A DNA stretch of 64,000 bases, from positions 3,524,501 to 3,588,500 of the forward strand of contig NZ_CP022522.1 in the NCBI RefSeq assembly GCF_002850255.1, read 5' to 3'. The notes beneath the pieces are model-generated. The model was not told where the DNA came from, did no database searches, and saw nothing but the letters and a program-made list of their open reading frames with translations. The DNA comes from Pseudoalteromonas sp. NC201. Its GTDB lineage: Bacteria > Pseudomonadota > Gammaproteobacteria > Enterobacterales > Alteromonadaceae. Of this stretch, positions 7,537 to 16,225 are shown in pieces (position 1 is the first letter of the stretch; each line of letters begins with the position of its first letter). A program made the position numbers and the translations under genes.

Positions 7537-10025
7537 AATGCATGCCAATCGTCTTCTGTAAGTGGCTTACAGAAGACGTAACCTTGGATTGTATGACAAC
7601 CTAGCTTGCGCAGGTAACGTTTCTGTACAGGCTTTTCTACGCCCTCAGCTACAACTTGCAGGTTTAGCGCCTTAGCCATCGCCACAATTGCCGAAACAAT
7701 TTCGCTGTTGCCATATTCATCGGGCACTTTAGCAATAAAACTAGCATCTATTTTTAGGATATCGATGGGCAGTTTAGCCAAGTAACTCAGCGCAGAATAC
7801 CCTGTACCAAAGTCATCAATCGCCAGTTTTACGCCCAGCTCCTTGAGTTTTTTCAAGGTGTACTTAGCCTCAAGCAGATTACCGATAAAGCTATTTTCGG
7901 TAAGCTCAAGCTCAAGATACTTGCCGTCGACGTTGTGCTTCTTTAATGCCTGCGCAACACATTGATACAGGTCGCCTTGAGTGACATGTGACGCCGAGAT
8001 ATTAATCGCCAAGCGCCTAATCTCAACACCTGCGCGTTGCCATTTAGCCAAGTGCTGGCAGGCTTTATCTATTACCCACTGATCTAAGCGAATAATAAGC
8101 CCAAGTTCCTCTGCGAGTGGAATAAATTGAGCCGGCGAGATCATCCCAAGATTTGGGTCACGCCAGCGCAGCAAACACTCAACACTGGAAATACGACTAC
8201 TGGTTAAGCACTGCAAGGGTTGAAAATGCAGTTCAAACTCATCATTTTCTAAGGCACTCTGAAAACGGCTTAGCATGGATAAACGCTCAAATGAACGTGC
8301 ATTCATCGAAGCTTCGAATAACTGAAAGGAGTTGCGCCCTACTTCTTTGGAGCGATACATAGCAACATCGGCGTGTTTAAGCAATGTTTCCGTGTCATGA
8401 CCATCTTCGGGATAAATAGCAGCCCCCATCGAGGCCGTCGCAGCCACCTGCATATCACCAAGTTGAAATGGACTCGACAATGCCATCAACATTTGGTCGG
8501 CAAACTCAATAACCTCCGACATGCCATTCACTTCGCTCAGTAGCACAACAAATTCGTCGCCCCCAAGTCGCGCTAACGTGTCACCTTCGTTTAGAATAGA
8601 CTTTATCCGCTCGCTAACCTGAACCAATAATTCATCTCCGGCGCTGTGGCCAAGAGAGTCATTCACTTCCTTAAAGCGGTCTAAATCTATAAACATCACA
8701 CTGAGTTTTTGCTTGTAGCGGTGCGCTGATGCCAATGCCATAGAGAGTCTGTCGTAAAATAAGCGTCGATTAGGCAGCCCAGTCAATTCATCAAAATAGG
8801 CTAAGCGAGCAATTTTTTCTTCAGCATTTTTACGCTCCGTAATGTCGCTAAAAATGGCTGCGTAGAGCATGTCGTCACTGTACGGCTCTCTGATCTCAAT
8901 AATCGTAAGCCATTCAACATAAATCTCACCGCTCTTTTTACGATTGCAGATCTCGCCCTGCCACACACCTGTTTCTCTGAGCGTTTGCCACATACTCTGA
9001 TAATAGCATTCATCATGTAGCCCAGAGCTCAATATGCTTGGGTTTTTCCCTAGTACTTCGTAATCTTTATAGCCGGTAAGCGCACTAAACGCTGGGTTGA
9101 TCTGGATTATTTCACCTGAACTTTTGGTGATCATAATACCATCGAGAGAAGCATCAATGATGCGGTTAGCTAAATAAAGATTCTTCTCCGATTTTTGCAG
9201 TGCAATATCACGTTGTACTAGGACTTTTTCCAGCTCGCTACAATACGCAGTTTCAATTTCAGTCAAAACATTTTTAAGCGCTAATAGCCCTATCACTTGT
9301 TGCGAGTCTGGGGAAGTCACCACCAAATGGCGAATGGAGTTTACCGTCATCAGCCGGTAAGCATCGAATAGACTGTCTTTTGGCGTCATGGAGAGCATCG
9401 GATAGCTAGCTAATTGCCAGCAAGGCTGACGCCAATCAGGGTTGAGAATAATATACGCAATATCGCGCTGAGTAATAATGCCATACTCATTTAATTCACG
9501 GTTATACACCAGCACAGCGGTCAGCTTAAGCTCACGCATATTATTGATAACATCAGAGACGCAGTCTTCACTGTCTAAAATCACAATGCTCGAGTCAAAG
9601 TGCTGCTCAATTGGTCTAAAATGCAAATAATGGTCAAGCCCTTGGCTGCGCACAATATCGGATAAAGAGACCACACCACAAGGTAGATTATCCAAGTCCA
9701 CCACGAGTAAATGACGGATCCCTAATTGGTGGAACTTGACCGTCGCCTCACTCAAGGTTTTATCAATTTGAATTTTTTGCACCGGTGTAGTCATCACTTC
9801 TCGGATCGGCATCTGGGCAAAGTCAGGGTCGTTAAAGTTGAGCTTAACGCAATCCGACTCAGTCCAGATACCAATAATGTCATCGGCACGGGTAATAAAG
9901 ATCGAGCTCACTCTGCTCGCTCGCATTTGCGCAACCGCATCATATAGACTGGTTTGCTCATCGCAACATAACAAGCTATTGGTAAATACTTCTTTGATCT
10001 GTAACTGACGTGAATCACCAACCAT
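7509..10025 (-). CDS. CBS-PAS-GGDEF-EAL c-di-GMP signalling protein
   Basis: This 838-residue cytoplasmic protein has about four CBS motifs in residues 5-270, a PAS domain with PAC at about 285-405, a GGDEF domain with an intact GGDEF motif and an EAL domain. The EAL motif reads ECL, but the other metal and substrate residues are present (NIS, ELTE, DDFGTG, KID, AEGVE, QGY), so phosphodiesterase activity is plausible. The RxxD inhibitory site before GGDEF has lost its Arg (NEGD). CBS domains suggest sensing of an adenylate nucleotide. I chose the ATG at 10025 because GAGAG lies seven bases upstream; an in-frame GTG at 10031 is too close to it. It stands alone. Confidence 0.88.
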   Translation of the reverse strand: MVGDSRQLQIKEVFTNSLLCCDEQTSLYDAVAQMRASRVSSIFITRADDIIGIWTESDCVKLNFNDPDFAQMPIREVMTTPVQKIQIDKTLSEATVKFHQLGIRHLLVVDLDNLPCGVVSLSDIVRSQGLDHYLHFRPIEQHFDSSIVILDSEDCVSDVINNMRELKLTAVLVYNRELNEYGIITQRDIAYIILNPDWRQPCWQLASYPMLSMTPKDSLFDAYRLMTVNSIRHLVVTSPDSQQVIGLLALKNVLTEIETAYCSELEKVLVQRDIALQKSEKNLYLANRIIDASLDGIMITKSSGEIIQINPAFSALTGYKDYEVLGKNPSILSSGLHDECYYQSMWQTLRETGVWQGEICNRKKSGEIYVEWLTIIEIREPYSDDMLYAAIFSDITERKNAEEKIARLAYFDELTGLPNRRLFYDRLSMALASAHRYKQKLSVMFIDLDRFKEVNDSLGHSAGDELLVQVSERIKSILNEGDTLARLGGDEFVVLLSEVNGMSEVIEFADQMLMALSSPFQLGDMQVAATASMGAAIYPEDGHDTETLLKHADVAMYRSKEVGRNSFQLFEASMNARSFERLSMLSRFQSALENDEFELHFQPLQCLTSSRISSVECLLRWRDPNLGMISPAQFIPLAEELGLIIRLDQWVIDKACQHLAKWQRAGVEIRRLAINISASHVTQGDLYQCVAQALKKHNVDGKYLELELTENSFIGNLLEAKYTLKKLKELGVKLAIDDFGTGYSALSYLAKLPIDILKIDASFIAKVPDEYGNSEIVSAIVAMAKALNLQVVAEGVEKPVQKRYLRKLGCHTIQGYVFCKPLTEDDWHAFYSSEKVIS

Positions 10026-10101
10026 AAGCACACTCTCGCAATATTATTCCAATTTGAAGTATACTGGGCGACACTTTTGATAACTTGACCAAGAACAAAT
10101 T

Positions 10102-10401
10102 ATGGCGATAAAAACCTATCCTTTATTGCTGGTATTAGACCAAAGTATAGAGTTTATCGAAGATGAAAAAGCACTAGGGGATGCAACGCATCTGCTCGAT
10201 GATGCGTCACTCAAACGGTTAATTCTAGTATACCCAAACGATTGCTGCAGCAACGTACACGGTGCGCCCGTGCAGTGTATTGATTTGAAATATTTAACCG
10301 AATTAGTGCAACAATATCTCGTTGACGAAGGCCAATGTTGCGTCAGCAAAATCCAACTGAGCAATACTCAGCAGGCTTTTGATTTATTAAGTCTAAGCTA
10401 A
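10102..10401 (+). CDS. Small conserved hypothetical protein (possibly DUF4144)
   Basis: A 99-residue soluble protein starting MAIKTYPLLLVLDQ, with a mixed alpha/beta pattern and no signal peptide. It resembles in size and tone the DUF4144 proteins of marine gammaproteobacteria, but I am not certain of that. It is divergent from the c-di-GMP gene (77 bp between starts) and converges on the HDAC-family gene with a nine-base overlap. Function unknown. Confidence 0.65.
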   Translation: MAIKTYPLLLVLDQSIEFIEDEKALGDATHLLDDASLKRLILVYPNDCCSNVHGAPVQCIDLKYLTELVQQYLVDEGQCCVSKIQLSNTQQAFDLLSLS

Positions 10402-11313
10402 CCCGACCAGCGCTTTGATATGTGTCACGGCGCTGCGGCCTAAAGAAGAAAGATCATAGCCCCCTTCTAAGTAGGAAATAATCCCCAAACAGTCCGATGA
10501 GTTTGCAAACTCGACTACTTGCTCAGTAAACCATTGATAATCTTGTTCAACAAACTTGAGTCCGCCCATATCATCTTCTAAATGACCATCAAACCCTGCA
10601 CTGATAAAAATGAGCTGAGGTTTAAATGATCGCAGCTTAGGCAACCATTGCTGCTCCACCAAGGCTTTTAAGTCTGTGCCATCCGCTCCTGCACTCAACG
10701 GGGAATTGATTAGCGTTTGATGATTCTCAATCGCGGTATTTGGATAAAAAGGGTGTTGAAACAAAGAGCAAAGTAACACGCTATGATCGTCTTTGAAAAT
10801 ATCTTGTGTGCCATTACCATGATGTACATCGATGTCTAATATAGCTACCCGCTCTACGCCCTTTGTCTTGGCATAAGCGGCGGCAATGGCAACATTATTA
10901 AAGACACAAAATCCCGATGAAGTACTTTGATTGGCGTGGTGTCCAGGAGGTCTAACAGAACAAAATGCAGCATCAAGTTTACCTGCAACCACTTCGTCCA
11001 CCGCAAGTATTCCTGCGCCGACAGCGCGTTCAATCGCTTTCATAGAATCAGGACAAAGCCAAGTGTCGCCGTCTAACTCGGTTAACCCTTCATTAGGGAT
11101 TTTATCCATTACTTCTTTGATCATGGCTTGATCATGAACCAATGCATAGTGTGACGTATCGGCTTTCAGCGCCGTTTTGTGTTCAATGGCGATATCAAGT
11201 CCAGACGCTAGCAACCTGTCAGATATCGCATCTAACCTCGCAGGACACTCAGGATGTTCCTCGGTCATTTTATGCTTGCGGCAATATGGATGAGTAATAA
11301 TTGCAGTACGCAT
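10393..11313 (-). CDS. Histone deacetylase / AcuC family deacetylase
   Basis: This 306-residue zinc hydrolase of the HDAC superfamily removes acyl groups from lysine or small amides; bacterial substrates vary. The key motifs are visible: RPPGHHA (active-site His pair), DIDVHHGNGTQDIF (zinc ligands Asp and His), SAGFDGH (third zinc ligand Asp) and LEGGYD. The length fits the single-domain bacterial class II-like group. There is no signal peptide, so it is cytoplasmic. Its 3' end overlaps the convergent small gene by nine bases. Substrate not predictable from context. Confidence 0.9.
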   Translation of the reverse strand: MRTAIITHPYCRKHKMTEEHPECPARLDAISDRLLASGLDIAIEHKTALKADTSHYALVHDQAMIKEVMDKIPNEGLTELDGDTWLCPDSMKAIERAVGAGILAVDEVVAGKLDAAFCSVRPPGHHANQSTSSGFCVFNNVAIAAAYAKTKGVERVAILDIDVHHGNGTQDIFKDDHSVLLCSLFQHPFYPNTAIENHQTLINSPLSAGADGTDLKALVEQQWLPKLRSFKPQLIFISAGFDGHLEDDMGGLKFVEQDYQWFTEQVVEFANSSDCLGIISYLEGGYDLSSLGRSAVTHIKALVGLA

Positions 11314-11377
11314 AACGAATATACATCCTATGTTAGTTTGCGACGAGGTTGATTTAAGTAGCTATCCTTTCACTATA

Positions 11378-11403
11378 TCAAAGCCACATAATTGTGGCTT
11401 TGA
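11378..11403 (-). terminator. Terminator-like hairpin after the serine hydrolase
   Basis: A perfect 11-bp inverted repeat (TCAAAGCCACA / TGTGGCTTTGA) with a four-base loop lies just downstream of the serine hydrolase on its strand. There is no clean T run on either side, so it could be a weak terminator, an mRNA-stabilising hairpin or an operator between the two genes. Confidence 0.45.
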
Positions 11404-11417
11404 TACTTTGGTATATC

Positions 11418-12980
11418 TTAATGCTGGATTTCTTTCGCCTTTAAATCCAAGTTATGGAAATCGAAACTAAAGTCGGTTATTTCCGGATTAACAAATTCCA
11501 TCGCAGCAGACTCAACCCGTTGTGATTTACCCATCACAAAATTGATGTAAGCATCAGCTTCAAGTAATGGCTCATCCCACCGTACCACAAAAGTGTTACC
11601 GGTTAGGTGCTCAAGTTTCCCCTTTAGGCGCTTCGTGTGCGTAAAATCAATGCGCAGTTCCTTATCGAGCTTTTCCACTACCACATCGCCATACCAAGCG
11701 CTATTTAGTGTTCCCGTGTAGTTGTTTAATGGTAAAGCAGGCTGTGGTTTTGCAACTTCGATTATCCCAGCTTTGGCGTATTTATCTTGTTGCGCCTTAA
11801 AGTAATCATCGGCGATGATCTGCACCCAGTCTTTATCTTCTAGGCCAAGCGCATCTTCAAACACTTCATTGATAATCGCGGAAAGTGCGGGGTATTTTTG
11901 TTGGTTTGATAAGACCACCACACCCAATTTTTTCTCTGGGATCATCGCAACTTGCGACACCATACCTAAAATCCCACCGCCGTGACCTACCTTTTTATAA
12001 CCAAAGTAGTCTTCTACCGCCCAGCCAAGGCCGTACCCTCTAAACTGTTGGTGGTATACTTCTGCGGCTTTTGCTGCGGGAATACGCGTAATGTGTGGAT
12101 GCCACATTTGCACTTGTTGCTCTTGGCTAAATAGCTGCTCGCCAGAAGGTAAGCGACCACCTTCAAGCTGAGTTTGTAACCACTTGGTCATGTCATCCAC
12201 GTTAGACGCAATGGCACCAGCACCACGGAAATCTTCTAGGTAATTAACAAAGAACGGCGTAAGTTTGCCATCCATCGGAATATGGCCAGTCGCCCAATTA
12301 CTATTGTTAGCCTGGATCCGAGAGAATCCAGCCTTTGAGTCATCCATATCCAGCTTAGTAAACATTTCCTGCTCAACAAAATCGCGCCAATCTTTGCCAC
12401 TGACTCGGCTTACGACTTCTCCTGCAACAACAAACATCAAATTGTTATAAGCGTAATGGCTACGGAAACTTGAATCAGGTTTGAGATGTGAAATACCTGC
12501 TAGCAATTCTGGCATGGTTTTATCAGTATCAGGCCAGATCATAAGATCACCCGCCCCAAGACCCAACCCACTTCGATGACTCAATAAATCGCGGATAGTC
12601 ATCTCTTGAGTAACATAGCTATCATAGAGCTTAAATTCTGGAATGTGTTTGGTGACTTTGTCATCCCAACTCAGTTTGCCTTGATCTATCAACATCGCCA
12701 GCGCTGCTGCCGTAAATGCTTTCGTGTTAGATGCAATACCAAACAAGGTATCCGCATTGACCTTGGCTGGCTTATTTAAATGCGTCACCCCGAAGCCCTT
12801 GGTCATCACAACCTGACCATCTTCTACGATACCAATTGCCAAACCTGGAATATTAAACTTTGTCATTGCGCTTTTTACCGCAGTTTCAACATCCTGTTGG
12901 TTTACTGCCGCGCTTGCCTGTGCACTAAGAAAACTCGCAGCAACTAGGCCTGAGGTTAATAGCCATTGTTTTATTTTCAT
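11418..12980 (-). CDS. Secreted serine hydrolase, class C beta-lactamase family
   Basis: The 520-residue protein has a cleavable signal peptide (MKIKQWLLTSGLVAAS, cut after ASA). The beta-lactamase-like domain carries SNTK (SxxK nucleophile), YNN (YxN) and HGGG in place of the KTG box. The last 110 or so residues (NNYTGTLNSAWYG onward) resemble a DUF3471 C-terminal domain. Such proteins are often D-aminopeptidases or esterases rather than true beta-lactamases. The ATG at 12980 has AAGGA eight bases upstream; an in-frame start at 13010 would prefix the signal peptide and is less likely. It follows the GGCT-like gene by 45 bp. Confidence 0.88.
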   Translation of the reverse strand: MKIKQWLLTSGLVAASFLSAQASAAVNQQDVETAVKSAMTKFNIPGLAIGIVEDGQVVMTKGFGVTHLNKPAKVNADTLFGIASNTKAFTAAALAMLIDQGKLSWDDKVTKHIPEFKLYDSYVTQEMTIRDLLSHRSGLGLGAGDLMIWPDTDKTMPELLAGISHLKPDSSFRSHYAYNNLMFVVAGEVVSRVSGKDWRDFVEQEMFTKLDMDDSKAGFSRIQANNSNWATGHIPMDGKLTPFFVNYLEDFRGAGAIASNVDDMTKWLQTQLEGGRLPSGEQLFSQEQQVQMWHPHITRIPAAKAAEVYHQQFRGYGLGWAVEDYFGYKKVGHGGGILGMVSQVAMIPEKKLGVVVLSNQQKYPALSAIINEVFEDALGLEDKDWVQIIADDYFKAQQDKYAKAGIIEVAKPQPALPLNNYTGTLNSAWYGDVVVEKLDKELRIDFTHTKRLKGKLEHLTGNTFVVRWDEPLLEADAYINFVMGKSQRVESAAMEFVNPEITDFSFDFHNLDLKAKEIQH

Positions 12981-13025
12981 TATTTTTCCTTGGTTTTTTG
13001 CCACAACCAATCATGATGTTACCAG

Positions 13026-13556
13026 TCAAGCTTTGCGATTTAACTTCGTAATATCACATTGATAGATGGCTAATTCTTGTTGTTGTCTGTCACTATTATT
13101 ATCTGTAACGTGTGATTGTGCCGAAATAGCCTGTAAATAGCTGGTCGGAAACTGATGCTCCTTTGCCCCGGCCAACACATGATGTACGTACCAATCGAAA
13201 GGTAATTGATGTTCCACAAAGGTGTTAGCAATATAGCACCAGGCCTCCACCATACCGCCACCTTGCCTTTCAACAGGCAAACAATGACAGTTGTATCGCT
13301 CCCCTTCAATGTCGTCCAAACGCGCTTTTTCTCGCTCATCCAAGGCATACAAAACGCCATAAACATGGCTATTTGCTTCAGTACTTGGCGTAATACTACA
13401 CTTGGCTGAACCATCGGTGCTCAACATATCAAAAGTCAGCCGATAGCCATGCAATTTCCCCACTCCAAGTAACTTCGCTTGTGGTAAGCGAGCAAGCAAA
13501 CGTGCAGTCGACATATTTGAACCAAAGCTAAAGTTAATAATGTTTTTGTCACACAT
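13026..13556 (-). CDS. Gamma-glutamylcyclotransferase-like protein
   Basis: The 176-residue protein has the N-terminal NFSFGSNM motif of the gamma-glutamylcyclotransferase (GGCT) fold and the segment YGVLYALDEREKARLDDIEG, which includes the conserved region around the catalytic Glu. GGCT enzymes convert gamma-glutamyl amino acids to 5-oxoproline. The start codon overlaps the stop codon of the LysE-type gene (TAATG), which points to translational coupling. A role in amino-acid or glutathione turnover beside an amino-acid exporter is reasonable but inferred. Confidence 0.82.
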   Translation of the reverse strand: MCDKNIINFSFGSNMSTARLLARLPQAKLLGVGKLHGYRLTFDMLSTDGSAKCSITPSTEANSHVYGVLYALDEREKARLDDIEGERYNCHCLPVERQGGGMVEAWCYIANTFVEHQLPFDWYVHHVLAGAKEHQFPTSYLQAISAQSHVTDNNSDRQQQELAIYQCDITKLNRKA

Positions 13557-14179
13557 TAGATCACCAATCTTACTGCAAGCAGTAACATGATCACACCGAT
13601 CCCGCGATCAAACCAATGTCCTGCACGACGAAAAAATTGTCTTACCGTTGTTTTTGATAAAACTAAAGATAAAAACGAAAACCAAGCCCACGTAGCCAAT
13701 GCCATATAAACACCGTAAAACAACTGCACACTGCTTGGTGTGGTTGGCTCAATCACTAGGGTAAAAAGCGATAAGAAAAACAGCGTTGCTTTAGGATTTA
13801 AGGCATTGACCAAAAAACCCCGTTTTAACGCAGTCCAATTAGACTCAGTAACAGCATGTGCAGTGATATTTTCTTGCTCTGAATTGGGTTTTGCATATCG
13901 CAACGCTTGCACACCAAGGTAAGCAAGGTAAAGCGCGGCTATATATTTTACTGCTGTGAACAAGGTTTCAGATTGAGATAGCAGTAACGCAACTCCCAAT
14001 AAGCAATAACTGACATGTACTAAAATACCAAGACCAACCCCAAAACTTGTCCAAAGGGCGTTTGCTCTGCCCTGCTGTACACTTTGTTTAAGCACTATCG
14101 CAAAATCGGGACCTGGACTTGCGACTGCAAAAAAATGTGCCAGCGCAATTAAAATAAACTCATCAAGATAAACGAGCAT
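13556..14179 (-). CDS. LysE/RhtB family amino-acid exporter
   Basis: A 207-residue inner-membrane protein with about six hydrophobic segments and the family signature AVASPGPDFAIVLKQS near the N-terminus (SPGP motif). LysE/RhtB proteins export amino acids such as lysine, threonine or homoserine. The ATG at 14179 has AGGAG seven bases upstream, better than the ATG at 14185 or the longer reading frame from 14209. The first 17 bases overlap the preceding gene, and the 3' end overlaps the next start, so the three genes look like one coupled operon. Confidence 0.9.
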   Translation of the reverse strand: MLVYLDEFILIALAHFFAVASPGPDFAIVLKQSVQQGRANALWTSFGVGLGILVHVSYCLLGVALLLSQSETLFTAVKYIAALYLAYLGVQALRYAKPNSEQENITAHAVTESNWTALKRGFLVNALNPKATLFFLSLFTLVIEPTTPSSVQLFYGVYMALATWAWFSFLSLVLSKTTVRQFFRRAGHWFDRGIGVIMLLLAVRLVI

Positions 14180-14954
14180 GTGCATGCTCCTGTAAGGCCA
14201 GTAAATCACCCCGCTCTGAGTTATCCATTAAGGTATTAATTTGCTTTTTCGCCTTTTTATACTGGCTCACAAGGTGTGACTTAAGGTGCTTATGACCATC
14301 TCTAACCCCTTTAAAATGACATACGAGGGCATGCACAAAAACACTCTGCTGCTCCGTCAGTGCAGCTTTTCGGTTGGCATATTGGTTGTAGCAAGAACCA
14401 CATCCTCCCCTAAAGTGATATACGGTATTAGACACCATGACCCCAAAGCCAAAAAAGCTCGCGAGCACATCACAAGCAGCGTCTAATTGCGCTTCCCCAC
14501 CCGGAGGTAACACGCCACGCTGTAAAATTAAAACTTTTGCCATGACACCTGCATAACTGGCAATCAGATCTTGAGGCTGATTTATTTGGTTAGGATTATA
14601 AGAAATCAAAATAGGCGCAGCCGATTCAGCGATAACCGCTTGCTCACCGCGCCAACGCCCTGCAATGTTTAGCTTAGTCATGCTGGTCGACGCGAGCATG
14701 CGTTCAGGCGCAACCAAAGTGATTGGCCACTGTTGTAACCCCGCGTAGGACTTTACGCGGGAGAAAACCACCGCCGCCATCTCTTCAATACTGGATACCG
14801 GCTCAGGAAAACAACTGGGAGTCGGAGTAATGATCTGCGTTTCATTTAAAAAGTACTCGCCATCAAAGTGCTCAAATGCCCAAACAAAGGTGTCAATTAA
14901 CCATTGGGTTTCTTCATCGCTAAGCAAAGGTGATACTTTAAATAAGGACAGCAT
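14163..14954 (-). CDS. Conserved hypothetical protein with GGCGSC cysteine motif
   Basis: I do not recognise this 263-residue protein. It has no signal peptide or clear membrane segment. Points of note are an acidic, aromatic N-terminal region (LIDTFVWAFEHFDGEYF), a segment LPPGGEAQLDAACDVLASFFGFG, and FRGGCGSCYNQYANRK at about residues 197-212, where two cysteines and nearby residues might bind metal. The C-terminus is basic and helical. It is the first gene of the coupled cluster with the LysE-type exporter and the GGCT-like protein. Confidence 0.7.
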   Translation of the reverse strand: MLSLFKVSPLLSDEETQWLIDTFVWAFEHFDGEYFLNETQIITPTPSCFPEPVSSIEEMAAVVFSRVKSYAGLQQWPITLVAPERMLASTSMTKLNIAGRWRGEQAVIAESAAPILISYNPNQINQPQDLIASYAGVMAKVLILQRGVLPPGGEAQLDAACDVLASFFGFGVMVSNTVYHFRGGCGSCYNQYANRKAALTEQQSVFVHALVCHFKGVRDGHKHLKSHLVSQYKKAKKQINTLMDNSERGDLLALQEHAHARLS

Positions 14955-15035
14955 GCTAATAATTCACTCTTTTCTGGAATAACCCCTGATAAATAGCATA
15001 AACTCTGAGCCTAATGCAAAAACATGGAGTTTCAC

Positions 15036-15365
15036 ATGCCACACTTTATTCTTGAACACTCAGCTAATTTGCCAATTGAAACCGAGGCGTTAGTATCGCA
15101 GGTGCAGCAATTTGCCTGTGCATGTGGCTTGTTTGATCCAACTTCCGTCAAAACCCGTGCTGTTGCTTTTGAGCATTTTCAGTTAGGTGATGGCAAACAA
15201 GGGTTTATTCACCTGCAGATCCATATGATGGCTGGTAGAACATTAGAGCAAAAACAAATGCTCACGGAAGGTGCTCTGAAGCTTTTGCTCGCAAAGGTCG
15301 GGGAGCATTTTGCGCTCAGTGTCCATTGCTATGATTTATTATCCGATATTTATCGCAAAAACTAA
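15036..15365 (+). CDS. 5-carboxymethyl-2-hydroxymuconate isomerase family protein
   Basis: A 109-residue tautomerase-superfamily protein related to HpaF/CHMI, which isomerises 5-carboxymethyl-2-hydroxymuconate in homoprotocatechuate breakdown. The mature N-terminus is PHFILEHSAN; the proline after the initiator Met is the catalytic base in this superfamily. GAGRTLE-like residues appear as MAGRTLEQKQ. I chose the ATG at 15036 because GGAG lies six bases upstream and because it places Pro at position 2; an upstream in-frame ATG at 15024 would bury the proline. No other aromatic catabolism gene is nearby, so the in vivo role is unclear. Confidence 0.85.
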   Translation: MPHFILEHSANLPIETEALVSQVQQFACACGLFDPTSVKTRAVAFEHFQLGDGKQGFIHLQIHMMAGRTLEQKQMLTEGALKLLLAKVGEHFALSVHCYDLLSDIYRKN

Positions 15366-15388
15366 TTTATTATTCGAGTTATTTAACT

Positions 15389-16099
15389 ATGAAATTTCCA
15401 TGTAGATTGGAGAAATTTTTGAGCCACGTTGCAGAGATACCACGCAGCAAGGTCAAAATTAATATTAAAAAAGGTCTCGTTACCGTCAATGGCAATATCG
15501 TCAAAAAAGGCGACATCCAAGTCACCCCAGCAGACCACATTACTTTTGATGGCGAACGCCTAGAGTATTTGGGTTTACGCTACTATATGCTAAACAAACC
15601 ACAAGGTTATGTATGTGCAAATAGTGATGAATTACACCCAACAGTATTCGATTTAATTGAAGAACCTAACTTAAAAGATTTTCATGTTGCAGGTCGACTG
15701 GACATCGATACCACGGGTTTAGTACTGCTCACTAACGATGGTGATTGGTCTCATCAAATCACCTCGCCGAAGAAACAAAAGTTTAAAACCTATGTACTAG
15801 AAAGTCGCGACGAACTCACTGAAGAAGCGCTAACACAGCTTGAACAAGGCGTTGAACTACATGGTGAAAAACAAGCAACCCTGCCAGCAAAAGCGGAGCT
15901 TATTGATAAATTTGCACTACGCTTATCTATTTGCGAAGGAAAATATCATCAAGTAAAACGCATGCTTGCCGCAGTTGGCAACCAAGTAGTTGAACTTCAT
16001 AGAGAAAATATTGCAGGGATCGAACTTGATCCAACCCTTGCTGAGGGCGAATACCGCCCATTAACTGATGAAGAAATAAGCATAATTAATGCAAGTTAG
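15389..16099 (+). CDS. rsuA: 16S rRNA pseudouridine synthase RsuA
   Basis: RsuA makes pseudouridine 516 in 16S rRNA. The 236-residue product has an N-terminal S4 RNA-binding domain (about residues 1-60, LEKFLSHVAEIPRSKVK) and the catalytic domain with GRLDIDTTGLVLLTNDG, whose first Asp is the active-site residue, plus the CEGKYHQVKRMLAAVG motif. It follows the CHMI-like gene by 23 bp on the same strand. Length and motifs fit RsuA better than RluB/E/F. Confidence 0.9.
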   Translation: MKFPCRLEKFLSHVAEIPRSKVKINIKKGLVTVNGNIVKKGDIQVTPADHITFDGERLEYLGLRYYMLNKPQGYVCANSDELHPTVFDLIEEPNLKDFHVAGRLDIDTTGLVLLTNDGDWSHQITSPKKQKFKTYVLESRDELTEEALTQLEQGVELHGEKQATLPAKAELIDKFALRLSICEGKYHQVKRMLAAVGNQVVELHRENIAGIELDPTLAEGEYRPLTDEEISIINAS

Positions 16100-16173
16100 T
16101 CATCGTCTTTAGGTAGTATGAGTAAATATCATCTCAAAATCGCCTCCTTAGGGCATTAACCTACTTACAACTT

Positions 16174-16218
16174 CCCCCTAAACATGCTAAATCATGTAGT
16201 GAGAGTATTTTTAGGGGG
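16174..16218 (+). promoter_or_regulatory. Hairpin that could hide the chemoreceptor ribosome binding site
   Basis: CCCCCTAAA (16174-16182) is perfectly complementary to TTTAGGGGG (16210-16218). The right arm is the Shine-Dalgarno sequence of the GTG start at 16226. In RNA the nine-base-pair stem with a 27-nt loop would occlude that site. The loop contains an upstream in-frame ATG (16184). Pairing is seen directly; regulation is inferred. Confidence 0.5.
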
Positions 16219-16225
16219 CGATCCT

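Noticed and set aside
11418..12980. Reading the secreted serine hydrolase as an antibiotic-resistance class C beta-lactamase
   Set aside because: The KTG box is replaced by HGGG and a DUF3471-like C-terminal domain is present, typical of other hydrolases of the fold.
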